Assembly (NCBI GenBank): GCA_964510345.1
Contig: CAZEBB010000010.1
Coordinates: 1 to 52,496, forward strand
From: JAAYQA01 sp964510345
Lineage (GTDB): Bacteria > Bacillota > Clostridia > Tissierellales > Peptoniphilaceae
Reading direction: 5' to 3'
Length of the DNA: 52,496 nucleotides
Positions 32,931 to 41,200 of the stretch are shown piece by piece (position 1 is the stretch's first letter; each line of letters opens with the position of its first letter). A program made the position numbers and the translations under genes. The notes beneath the pieces are model-generated. The model was not told where the DNA came from. It ran no database searches and worked only from the letters and a program-made list of their open reading frames with translations.

Positions 32931-33944
32931 ATGTTCAAGAATTGGTTTCAAAAAAATGAGCCGGAGAGAGTCGAAGAGACGCCCGCTGAGCCTACAAAAA
33001 CGGAAACTGTACTCGATGCGCCTAAACAGAGTCTATTCGACAAACTAAAGAACTCGCTGGCGAAAACCCGCACGAAGCTGACAGATCAGATCGATGAGCT
33101 CGTCAAGGGCTATGCAAAGATCGACGAGGAGTTGTTTGAAGATCTCGAGGACATCCTCGTGTCGTCCGACGTAGGGATGAAGACGACGATGGAAGTGATG
33201 GACCGCTTGCGCGAAGAAGTCCGCACAGGGGGCGTCACAGACCCCGGACGAGTCAAAGAGATGCTCACCGGTCAGTTGATTCGACTGATCGAAGAAAATG
33301 GAGCGGATTCGTCGTTCTCCTCTGAGCGTCCGCTGATCACACTGGTCATCGGCGTCAACGGCGTCGGTAAGACCACGAGCATCGGAAAACTCGCATCCAA
33401 CCTCAAGGCAGACGGGGACAGAGTCCTCTTGGCAGCCGCGGATACCTTTCGCGCCGCTGCGATCGATCAGCTCATGATCTGGTCGGACCGTGCGGGAGTG
33501 GATATCGTATATCAACAGGAAGGTTCAGACCCGGCGTCCGTCGTGTTTGACGCCATTGCAAAGGCGAAAGCACAAAAAACGGATGTGCTGCTCTGTGATA
33601 CCGCCGGCCGACTCCACAACAAAAGCAATTTGATGAAAGAGCTGGAGAAGATCCATCGCGTCATCGAAAGGGAGTACCCGCAGGCCGCATTGGAGACGCT
33701 GCTCGTGCTGGATGCGACCACAGGGCAGAATGCATTGTCACAAGCGAAGGAGTTTACAGAAGTTGCCAACCCCACCGGCATTATCCTCACAAAACTGGAC
33801 GGTACGGCTAAGGGCGGCGTCGTATTTCCGCTGCTGATCGAGTACAAGATTCCGGTAAAGTGGATCGGACTCGGCGAAGGTATCGATGATCTGGAGCCGT
33901 TCAATGCCAAAGATTTTGTCGAGGCAATCTTTGCACAGTCTTGA
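32931..33944 (+). CDS. ftsY: Signal recognition particle receptor FtsY
   Basis: A 337-residue SRP GTPase that docks ribosome-SRP complexes at the membrane. A short acidic, variable N-terminal part (to about 40) precedes the N domain. The G domain has GVNGVGKTTSIGKLA, AADTFRAAAIDQL, DTAGRLHNKSNLM and TKLDGTAKGG. It is 8 nt after smc with AGGAGG. Its stop codon lies inside the -35 of the next promoter. Confidence 0.97.
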   Translation: MFKNWFQKNEPERVEETPAEPTKTETVLDAPKQSLFDKLKNSLAKTRTKLTDQIDELVKGYAKIDEELFEDLEDILVSSDVGMKTTMEVMDRLREEVRTGGVTDPGRVKEMLTGQLIRLIEENGADSSFSSERPLITLVIGVNGVGKTTSIGKLASNLKADGDRVLLAAADTFRAAAIDQLMIWSDRAGVDIVYQQEGSDPASVVFDAIAKAKAQKTDVLLCDTAGRLHNKSNLMKELEKIHRVIEREYPQAALETLLVLDATTGQNALSQAKEFTEVANPTGIILTKLDGTAKGGVVFPLLIEYKIPVKWIGLGEGIDDLEPFNAKDFVEAIFAQS

Positions 33945-33970
33945 CAAGGAGTGCGTAAATATCGTATACT
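33941..33970 (+). promoter_or_regulatory. ylxM-ffh-rpsP promoter
   Basis: A perfect TTGACA (33941-33946), an 18-nt spacer and TATACT (33965-33970). The ftsY stop TGA (33942-33944) is within the -35. The flanks TTGACAAG and CGTATACTACA match those of the rpmF promoter exactly. Confidence 0.8.
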
Positions 33971-33974
33971 ACAC

Positions 33975-34007
33975 GGTGTCAAGGAAAGACCTTGACACCA
34001 TTTTTTT
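33975..34007 (+). terminator. ftsY terminator overlapping the downstream transcription start
   Basis: GGTGTCAAGG (33975-33984), AAAGA loop and CCTTGACACC (33990-33999) form a perfect 10-bp stem followed by A and seven T. The start site expected from the promoter at 33941-33970 (about 33977) falls inside the 5' arm. Read-through RNA from smc-ftsY forms the full hairpin, while new RNA lacks its outer bases. Confidence 0.9.
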
Positions 34008-34016
34008 GGAGAGATA

Positions 34017-34394
34017 ATGGATAAATTCATGGAAATGAGTTTGCTGCTGGATTTTTACGGCAGTCTGCTCAGCGAACGACAACAGATGGTGGCCAAATAC
34101 AGTTACGATCAGGACCTGTCTCTTACTGAGGTGGGTGCGATCATGGGGATATCGAAACAGGCAGTCGCCGATACGCTCAAGCGAGCGGACCAAGCACTTC
34201 TTGGCTACGAAGAATCCCTCGGCCTGAAGGCTCGGTTTCTTTTCATGGAAGAAGAGATTTCAGAGATCGTCGAAGAACTGGATCAGGTGGGAGAGGAGAT
34301 CCCTTCCACAGAAGCGATGCGCGTGCAAGGCCTTGCACGACGTCTGCGGGGTCTGCTGTCAGAGGGAGAACCTCAGGAAGGAGAGAACTTATGA
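34017..34394 (+). CDS. ylxM: YlxM family putative DNA-binding protein
   Basis: A 125-residue YlxM/p13-like protein, associated with the SRP pathway and always next to ffh. It begins MDKFMEMSLLLDFYGSLL. A sigma-70 region 4-like helix-turn-helix (LSLTEVGAIMGISKQAVADT) spans about residues 37-56, and LKRADQALLGYEE follows. The C-terminal third is acidic. Its stop overlaps the ffh start (ATGA). A direct DNA target is not known. Confidence 0.93.
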   Translation: MDKFMEMSLLLDFYGSLLSERQQMVAKYSYDQDLSLTEVGAIMGISKQAVADTLKRADQALLGYEESLGLKARFLFMEEEISEIVEELDQVGEEIPSTEAMRVQGLARRLRGLLSEGEPQEGENL

Positions 34395-35734
34395 TTTTTG
34401 AAAGTCTATCCGATAAGCTTCAAACCGCCATGAAGAACCTCCGCGGAAAGGGAAAGCTGAATGAAGCTGATATCGACGTCGCGATGCGCGAAGTCCGGTT
34501 GGCACTTCTGGAAGCCGATGTCAACTTCCGCGTCGTAAAAGATTTCGTCAAAAAAGTAAAAGAACGCGCCAACGGGCAAGAGGTGATGGAGAGCCTGACC
34601 CCCGGCCAAACCGTCGTAAAAATCGTCAACGAAGAGCTCACAGCTCTCATGGGTGAGAAGGCGGAGAAACTGCAGGTCGATGGTAAGAAACCCGTCATCA
34701 TCATGTTGTGTGGCCTACAGGGAGCCGGGAAGACGACGCACGCCGCAAAGCTCGCCGCTTTATTGAAAAAGCAAAACCACACGCCGCTATTGGTCGCTTG
34801 TGACGTGTACCGTCCGGCGGCGATCAAGCAGTTGGAAGTCGTCGGAGAGAAAGTCGGAGTACCGGTATTCTCGATGGGAACGGAGACCTCTCCGGTTGAG
34901 ATCGCGAAAAAAGGCGTCGAAAAAGCCGTACGCGACATGAATACCATCGTGCTTATCGATACCGCCGGTCGACTTCATATCGACGAAGTGTTAATGGACG
35001 AGCTCAAGCAAATCGAGCAGGTGGTCAAACCGACCGAGATCCTTCTGACCGTCGACGCGATGACCGGACAAGATGCGGTCAATGTTGCGGAAACCTTCAA
35101 CGAGAAACTGGAGCTCACCGGCGTCATCCTGACAAAGCTCGACGGCGACGCGAGAGGCGGAGCGGCGTTATCCATTCGAGCGGTCACGCAAAAGCCGATC
35201 AAATTTATCGGTACCGGAGAAAAACTCGACCAGTTGGAAGTGTTTCATCCGGAGCGCATGGCGCAGCGTATCTTGGGCATGGGCGATGTCATGACCCTGA
35301 TCGAAAAAGCGCAGCAGAATATTGACGAAAAGAAAGCCATCGAACTGGAACAAAAGCTCAGGAGTCAACGCTTCACACTGGATGACTTCCTGGATCAGCT
35401 CAACCAGATGCGAAACATGGGACCTTTGGAGAATCTCTTGGGGATGATCCCCGGGATGAATGCGAAAGCGCTCAAGGGCATTCAAATCGATGAGAAAGAG
35501 ATTAAGCACGTAGAGGCGCTGATCTTATCCATGACGACCGAAGAGCGGACCAACCCCGACATGATCAACTCGAGCCGAAAGAATCGGATCGCGAAAGGCG
35601 CGGGCCTGGACGTAGTGGAACTCAATAAGCTGCTCAAGCAGTTTAAAGAGATGAAAAAGATGATGAAGAAGTTTTCATCCATGGAGAAATCCATGAAGAA
35701 AAAAGGTGGCATGCAAATGCCGTTCTTTAAATAA
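34391..35734 (+). CDS. ffh: Signal recognition particle protein Ffh
   Basis: A 447-residue SRP54 GTPase that binds 4.5S/6S SRP RNA and signal sequences. The N domain spans about 1-95. The G domain has GLQGAGKTTHAAKL, CDVYRPAAIKQL, DTAGRLHIDEVLM and TKLDGDARGGAAL. The C-terminal methionine-rich M domain (about 300-447) includes LLGMIPGMNA, NSSRKNRIAKGAG and MKKMMKKFSSMEKSMKKKGGMQ. The ribosome binding site is AAGGAGAG within ylxM. Confidence 0.98.
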   Translation: MIFESLSDKLQTAMKNLRGKGKLNEADIDVAMREVRLALLEADVNFRVVKDFVKKVKERANGQEVMESLTPGQTVVKIVNEELTALMGEKAEKLQVDGKKPVIIMLCGLQGAGKTTHAAKLAALLKKQNHTPLLVACDVYRPAAIKQLEVVGEKVGVPVFSMGTETSPVEIAKKGVEKAVRDMNTIVLIDTAGRLHIDEVLMDELKQIEQVVKPTEILLTVDAMTGQDAVNVAETFNEKLELTGVILTKLDGDARGGAALSIRAVTQKPIKFIGTGEKLDQLEVFHPERMAQRILGMGDVMTLIEKAQQNIDEKKAIELEQKLRSQRFTLDDFLDQLNQMRNMGPLENLLGMIPGMNAKALKGIQIDEKEIKHVEALILSMTTEERTNPDMINSSRKNRIAKGAGLDVVELNKLLKQFKEMKKMMKKFSSMEKSMKKKGGMQMPFFK

Positions 35735-35749
35735 AGGGAGGAATATATT

Positions 35750-36175
35750 ATGGCAGTTAAAATCAGAATGAAACGTATGGGTGCAAAAAAGAGACCGTTC
35801 TATCGTATCGTGGTAGCCGATTCAAGAAGCCCGAGAGATGGTCGCTTTATTGAAGAGCTGGGTTATTACAATCCGATCGATAAAGACAAGACCTTTACGA
35901 TCGACACCGAACGCGCAGCCTACTGGATCGGTACCGGTGCAAAACCGTCGGAAACCGTAGAAAAGCTCTTCAAGAAAAATGGATTGCACGAAACTTTGAT
36001 GGCGAGCCGCAAGACCGGTAAGAAAGAAAAGAAAGCAGAAGAGTTCAACGAAGACCCCACCAAAAAACCGCAAGTAGAAGACCAAGAAGGCGCGGTAACG
36101 CCCGAAGAGAGCGTTCCGGGACCGGAAGGTTTAGACGCTGAAGAGATCGTAGAGGAAAACGAAAAGATCCAATAA
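35750..36175 (+). CDS. rpsP: 30S ribosomal protein S16 with an acidic C-terminal extension
   Basis: A 141-residue S16. The first 85 or so residues are the normal protein (MAVKIRMKRMGAKKRPFYRI, ADSRSPRDGRFIEELGYYNP). S16 is usually about 80-95 residues. Here a tail of about 50 residues follows, first Lys-rich and then strongly acidic with Pro (for example GPEGLDAEEIVEENEKIQ). No stop, frameshift or overlap explains it. It is followed 10 nt later by khpA. Confidence 0.95.
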   Translation: MAVKIRMKRMGAKKRPFYRIVVADSRSPRDGRFIEELGYYNPIDKDKTFTIDTERAAYWIGTGAKPSETVEKLFKKNGLHETLMASRKTGKKEKKAEEFNEDPTKKPQVEDQEGAVTPEESVPGPEGLDAEEIVEENEKIQ

Positions 36176-36185
36176 AGGAGTCGAT

Positions 36186-36434
36186 ATGCGACAAATCGTA
36201 GAAACCATCGCAAAGGAATTGGTCGAATACCCGGACCGCGTGTCTGTGAATGTATCCGATGACAATCAGTTGATCTACATTATCTTAAAAGTGGATCCGG
36301 CCGACATGGGTAAAGTCATCGGGAAGCAGGGGAGAATCGCCAAAGCCATCCGAACTGTTCTCAAGGCAGCCGCGATGAACGACGATAAAACCGTCAGTTT
36401 AGAAATACAAGAAAATGAAGGATCCCTGGGTTAA
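36186..36434 (+). CDS. khpA: KhpA, KH-domain RNA-binding protein (YlqC)
   Basis: An 82-residue single KH domain. The GKQGRIAKAIRTVLKAAA stretch contains the GxxG-type loop (IGKQGR). It begins MRQIVETIAKELVEYPDRV, typical of YlqC. KhpA binds RNA and partners with KhpB in some Bacillota. Its last 20 nt overlap rimM in another frame, so the two are probably translationally coupled. Confidence 0.93.
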   Translation: MRQIVETIAKELVEYPDRVSVNVSDDNQLIYIILKVDPADMGKVIGKQGRIAKAIRTVLKAAAMNDDKTVSLEIQENEGSLG

Positions 36435-36915
36435 GGTCGGCTTTATCGCCAACACTCATGGGATTCGAGGGGACTTGAAAGTGGAGTCGCTCTCATCGAT
36501 CCCCGACCGATTGCTCACACTCAAAAGCGCCTATGTCGCCGAAGAGAAACAGCCGGTACAGATCGCCTCTGCCAAAGAGCACAAGGGGATGACACTCATC
36601 CGATTGTCCGGTTATGACGACATCAACCGAGTGCTCCAGTGGAAAGGCGACTATCTGTATGTGCGAGAAGACGAGGTCGGTGAATTGCCCGAGGGCAGTT
36701 GGTATCGGCACGAATTGATCGGCCTTCGCTGTGTTACCTACGATGGAGAGATGATCGGTGAGATCACGGAAGTGATTGAAGCGCCCGCCAATGATGTGCT
36801 CGTGATCCGAAAAGTAAACGGAGAATCCACCATGGTGCCGTTTGTTGAAGCCTATGTCGGCGAGATCGATCTGCAAGCGCGCACGGTTGTCTTGTCGCTC
36901 ATCGAGGGAATGTAA
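36415..36915 (+). CDS. rimM: 16S rRNA processing protein RimM
   Basis: A 166-residue assembly factor for the 30S head. An N-terminal RimM barrel domain starts KVGFIANTHGIRGDLKVESL. The C-terminal PRC-barrel has WYRHELIGLRCVTYDGEMIG and PFVEAYVGEIDLQARTVV. The ATG is embedded in the end of khpA, and no strong ribosome binding site is seen, so coupling to khpA is likely. The stop overlaps the trmD start (TAATG). Confidence 0.95.
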   Translation: MKDPWVKVGFIANTHGIRGDLKVESLSSIPDRLLTLKSAYVAEEKQPVQIASAKEHKGMTLIRLSGYDDINRVLQWKGDYLYVREDEVGELPEGSWYRHELIGLRCVTYDGEMIGEITEVIEAPANDVLVIRKVNGESTMVPFVEAYVGEIDLQARTVVLSLIEGM

Positions 36916-37604
36916 TGCGCATCCATGTATTGACGCTGTTTCCCGACATTATCGCAGAACTCAGGCACTACGGGGTGATTGGGCGCGCGATACAACGAAA
37001 ATCGCTGGAACTCGGAATCGTCAATATCCGCGACTTCTCGTTGGAAAAGCACGGGAAGGTTGATGATGCCCCTTATGGGGGCGGCGCCGGAATGCTGATG
37101 ACATGCCAACCGATCGCTGATGCAATCGATGCTGTGCGGACCGATTCTACGCGCGTTATCTATCTGTCGCCACAAGGAAGCGTCCTCACGCATGAGAAGG
37201 CGAAGGAGCTCGCATCGGCTGAGAACCTTATTCTTTTGTGCGGACATTACGAAGGGATCGATGACCGGCTACTTTCGACCCATATCGACGAAGAGTTATC
37301 GATCGGCGACTATGTGTTGACCGGCGGTGAATTGGCCGCGATGGTCGTCATCGACGCTGTGTCACGCCATATCGAAGACACCGTCGGAGATGTTGAAAAT
37401 GTGGAAACGGACTCGCTTTCGGATGGGCTGTTAAAGTACCCGCAGTACACGAGACCGCGCGTTTGGAATCGCTTGGAAGTGCCCGAAATCCTCTTGTGCG
37501 GAGATCACAAAAAGATCCAAGCATGGCGAGAAGAACTTTCCAAGGAAACCACACAGGCAAAACGCCCCGATTTGTGGGAAGCGCACTTGCAGAAAAAAGA
37601 ATAA
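36915..37604 (+). CDS. trmD: tRNA (guanine-37-N1) methyltransferase
   Basis: A 229-residue SPOUT-class enzyme that makes m1G37 and so prevents frameshifting. It begins MRIHVLTLFPDIIAELRHYG. The trefoil-knot SAM pocket includes YLSPQGSVLTHEKAKEL, LLCGHYEGIDDR and SIGDYVLTGGELAAMVVID. The C-terminal helical domain has YTRPRVW. The 3' end carries the rplS promoter. Confidence 0.97.
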   Translation: MRIHVLTLFPDIIAELRHYGVIGRAIQRKSLELGIVNIRDFSLEKHGKVDDAPYGGGAGMLMTCQPIADAIDAVRTDSTRVIYLSPQGSVLTHEKAKELASAENLILLCGHYEGIDDRLLSTHIDEELSIGDYVLTGGELAAMVVIDAVSRHIEDTVGDVENVETDSLSDGLLKYPQYTRPRVWNRLEVPEILLCGDHKKIQAWREELSKETTQAKRPDLWEAHLQKKE

Positions 37605-37615
37605 AGTGATATATT
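37587..37615 (+). promoter_or_regulatory. rplS promoter
   Basis: TTGCAG (37587-37592), a 17-nt spacer and TATATT (37610-37615). The -35 lies in the last codons of trmD. It allows L19 to be made separately from rpsP-trmD. Confidence 0.6.
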
Positions 37616-37621
37616 ACTATT

Positions 37622-37685
37622 TTGAGAACGGATGGTCCTCTGCCCGCTACGGCACGAACATTCTGGTAAGAGAGGAGGCAATATC
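37622..37685 (+). promoter_or_regulatory. Candidate L19 leader that can mask the rplS ribosome binding site
   Basis: TCCTCT (37636-37641) can pair with AGAGGA (37671-37676), which covers most of the AGGAGG site (37673-37678). A GC-rich mini-stem GCC...GGC lies between. L19 leaders with autoregulation are known in Bacillota; membership here is not confirmed. Confidence 0.45.
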
Positions 37686-38033
37686 ATGAATCAATACATT
37701 AAGAAATTGGAGAACGAGCAAAAGAAAGAAACGCTCACCCCCTTTCACGTAGGCGATACGGTACGCGTAGACTATAAAGTGACGGAAGGTAAGAGAGAGA
37801 GAATCCAAGCTTTCGAAGGCACCGTCATCAAGATCCAAGGCGAAGGCGCGCGCTCTACCTTTACGGTACGTAAGATTTCCTATGGAATCGGCGTTGAAAG
37901 AACCTTCCCCGTACATTCCCCAAGAGTCGAAAACGTAAAAGTGATTCGTCAAGGTAAAGTCAGAAGAGCAAAACTCTACTACCTTCGCGAAAGACAAGGG
38001 AAATCCGCCAAAGTTAAAGAAAAACAGAGATAA
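37686..38033 (+). CDS. rplS: 50S ribosomal protein L19
   Basis: A 115-residue L19 beginning MNQYIKKLENEQKKETLTPF. DTVRVDYKVTEGKRERIQAFEG-type sequence and FTVRKISYGIGVERTFPVHS are family hallmarks. The start at 37686 is chosen by AGGAGG 7 nt upstream and by family length. An in-frame ATG at 37632 lies in the leader and has no ribosome binding site. It ends the core gene block. Confidence 0.97.
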   Translation: MNQYIKKLENEQKKETLTPFHVGDTVRVDYKVTEGKRERIQAFEGTVIKIQGEGARSTFTVRKISYGIGVERTFPVHSPRVENVKVIRQGKVRRAKLYYLRERQGKSAKVKEKQR

Positions 38034-38047
38034 ACGGAAACGGAAGG

Positions 38048-38081
38048 ACCGCTTGACAAGAAAACTGTCAAGCGGTTTTTT
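38048..38081 (+). terminator. Strong terminator after rplS
   Basis: ACCGCTTGACA (38048-38058), loop AGAAAAC and TGTCAAGCGGT (38066-38076), a perfect 11-bp stem running into six T. It closes the ribosomal/SRP block and isolates the adhesin gene. Confidence 0.93.
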
Positions 38082-38264
38082 GCATTATCGGAGTTGAAAC
38101 TTTCATTCAAGCGCTATTATGCCCTCTATTAGTATAAATGCAGATTGCTAAAGCGACGCAGATAGTATAGAACATACAGTCAATACCTATTAATAATGTG
38201 AAGATAAAAATGCAAATATCGTAACCATTGCAATTATTCTAAACCATTTTGTAAGGAGGAACAA
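38082..38264 (+). promoter_or_regulatory. AT-rich leader of the giant adhesin gene
   Basis: This 183-nt region is markedly AT-rich. Candidate -10 elements include TATTAT (38115-38120) and TATAAA (38133-38138), and TTGAAA (38094-38099) could be a -35, but no pair has both good matches and 16-18 nt spacing. I cannot name one promoter. AAGGAGG (38253-38259) is a clear ribosome binding site for the adhesin. Confidence 0.4.
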
Positions 38265-41200
38265 ATGAAAAGACGAGCTTGGAAAAGGATCCCAAGTGGA
38301 CTGCTGGCACTGCTGTTGATACTGCAGGCCTTTTTGCCGTTGGGGGTGGTGAGGGCAGATTCTATACCCGGTCCAGCTTATGATGCCAACAAAATCGCAT
38401 TAGATCAGTATATTGAAGTAAATACGACCCAGGTCAATGAGAATAAGTACTATACGGTCGATACCGGTACTTTCATGGTGTCGTTGGATGGTAATATGCT
38501 GTCTCCTGGGGATTTTCATGATCTTACACTACTGATTAAGGTCGATCCGACATACGTGGAAAGCTTTCAAGTTCCGGCGGCTCCAACCGTAATAAAAAGC
38601 GCCACCTTAACCAAAGAAACGGACGTATGGACGTATAAAGTCGTATTAACTCGGTTTGACCGCACGACGCAAGCAGCATTCCCTGTCAACATTAAAATGA
38701 AAAATAAGGTGACTCCGGAAGGTTATGCGCTGAAACCTATAGTAGAACTCTACACAAGCCCTCAAACGCTTGATGAACAATTGATCGCTCGTAATCAAGA
38801 TATTTCGTTGATCACGAAAGTAGATCAGCCCAAGCTTTTTAAACATATTGTTACGAACCAAAACCAAAATTATCGAAATGATGGTCGCACCGTTTATGGT
38901 GGTACGACAAGTTCTGATAATTTACAGATTGCAGCAGCCTCACCGGTCTCATTTCAATACAATATGACTTCTATCGCCCGAAACTCTCAAGTAGAGATTG
39001 ACGGAGTGAAGATTTATCAGGACTACGGTGACGGAAATAATCGTCTTGAGCATTATAAAGAAATCGTCATTACAGACACTTTACCGAAGTATACCGCTGC
39101 AGACGGCACCACAAAAACTGCAGTGTTTGATGCAACATTAAATCCGGGTTGGACCTATGATGCCGCAACGCAAACTGTCTCGTATACAGTAGACAACACA
39201 GGCGTACCTACGGGCAGAAGTGCAGACTACAAAATGGTTTACGGAACTGATGCAAACAATCCTGATCCCGTAACTTTAAAACTTTTATTTCCTGATGCAA
39301 AGACCAGCCTCGTCAATTCGAATACGACGGGGGGTGTGCAGATTACAACGGGAATAACCGAGTCGATCTCAAACTCAGCTTCTTTGGAACTGAAGCCATT
39401 AAACGATCTAAATCCGAGTATTAATCATGTCATTAGTGACTCAATCTCTTTTAAGTTAGATGGTAATCCCTTGAAGACGGCAGGGTTGTTTGTAAAAAAT
39501 ACCAATGACGCTGGGGTTATGAGATTGGACACCGGTTCGATGCATCTGAAGACGGCCAATTTTTGGGTGAACACGACGAATGTAAATGCTGAACCTATGA
39601 CCAATATCGTCATCTCCGATACACTTGGTGATGATCGCTATTATTTCCGTTACTTGAGTAGTCAAGGAATCGCAGCGAATCAGATTCAGTCTATTAAGGG
39701 CGTACTTGCAGATGGAACAAAAGTAGATATTCCATTTAACAATACTCTTTCGACCAATCTTCCTGCAACGGTCGTCGATAAAGCGACACAGGACCAAGTG
39801 CTTGCAAATGCTGCAGCTTACGAAGCAGGTACTCTTAGCATCGATCAAACAGGAGTAGAGAGGCAATACGACTCAATCGAGATTGTGTTAAAGCCGGAAT
39901 ACGCTCTTCAGCCTGGACAATTGATTCAATTCTATGTACAGCTTGGGTTTAGAGATCCATATCATTTAGCTATAGACACAGCTGTCGATGTAAACAATAT
40001 TATGCGCAACAATGCAAATGTCGTCGGAAACTTAGTTTACGACGGCGCAACGCATGATATAACAGCGAGTAGCTCGAGTTCGGATAAACTGATTAAAATG
40101 GATCAATCCGCAAGTATATCGAAGTTAACTACGAATAATGCTGCCGGGACTCTGGGTGAAAGATTGGTCTTTGATTTTCAAGTTAATTTTGATGGATTAG
40201 CGAAGGCAACCAAGTTCACAAATCCTATCTTCATAGATTTACTGCCACCAGGCGTAACTTATGCTAGTGTGTTCCCATCAACATTTGGTTCGGGCAGTGA
40301 TAAGTATGAAGTGACAACGAGACCTAATTACCAAAACAGTGGACGTGAAGCCGTCATTATTCAAATGTCAGACTTCTTTGTTCGAGACTACCCAAGTATT
40401 CGATTCCAGCTATCAGCGACTATTAATGGAAGCGCCGCAAGCTCATGGAAGACTGATTGGGCGGCAGAGAATGAGAACAAGGTCCTCTTTTATGCAGATG
40501 AATGGAAAACACTCCCGGATCCGAGCGTCGTAAAATTAAACAGAACGATCCCTGATCTCTACGACTACGACCAAGATGGCCTCATTGCGACCGATGAAAA
40601 CCCGAACGGTGATCGTGTATTTGCTGCTTCGAGTACTTTTCGTGCCGTATTACCTCAAGAATTACAGGGAGTTAAGGAACAGAGACCGATCGATGGAGAA
40701 TGGGGCACGACAAATCTTCTCCTAGATTACGATACAGGTTTTGAATACAAGCTTACTGTAAGTAATTCTAAACCGACACCGTTGGATCAAGTACACATTT
40801 ATGATCGCTTCCCACATCATAACGACACGGAGTACTATTCTGTCAATCGTCAATACCCATCGCGACATAGCGCGTTCACGGTACAGGTTTCAGGACCGGT
40901 ACAGAATCCGGAACCTGATAAGTATGAAGTGTTCTACCGAACGGATAACGGCATGTCGAGTAATCCATTATCATCGATTACCGAAACGGAATTGTGGCTT
41001 ACAGAGGCCGAAGTGCCGGATTATGGGGGATGGAGCGCGGTCACAGCGATTTATATCCGCATGAAAGAAGGGAATCAGCTGGCTGCATTCTCTGAGGTGA
41101 GTTTTATTGTTCCGACAAAAACTCCGAAATACGTCAATGCGAATGATGCAAATAAGCAGTTTGCATATAACAATTTTGCATTGTCCTATGATGGAGTAAC

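Noticed and set aside
33992..34020. A second promoter using the TTGACA in the ftsY terminator arm
   Set aside because: The hexamer at 17 nt distance is TAATGG, a poor -10 that overlaps the ylxM start codon.
37632..37685. An 18-codon upstream start of rplS
   Set aside because: It lacks a ribosome binding site and lies in the leader; L19 begins at 37686 after AGGAGG.
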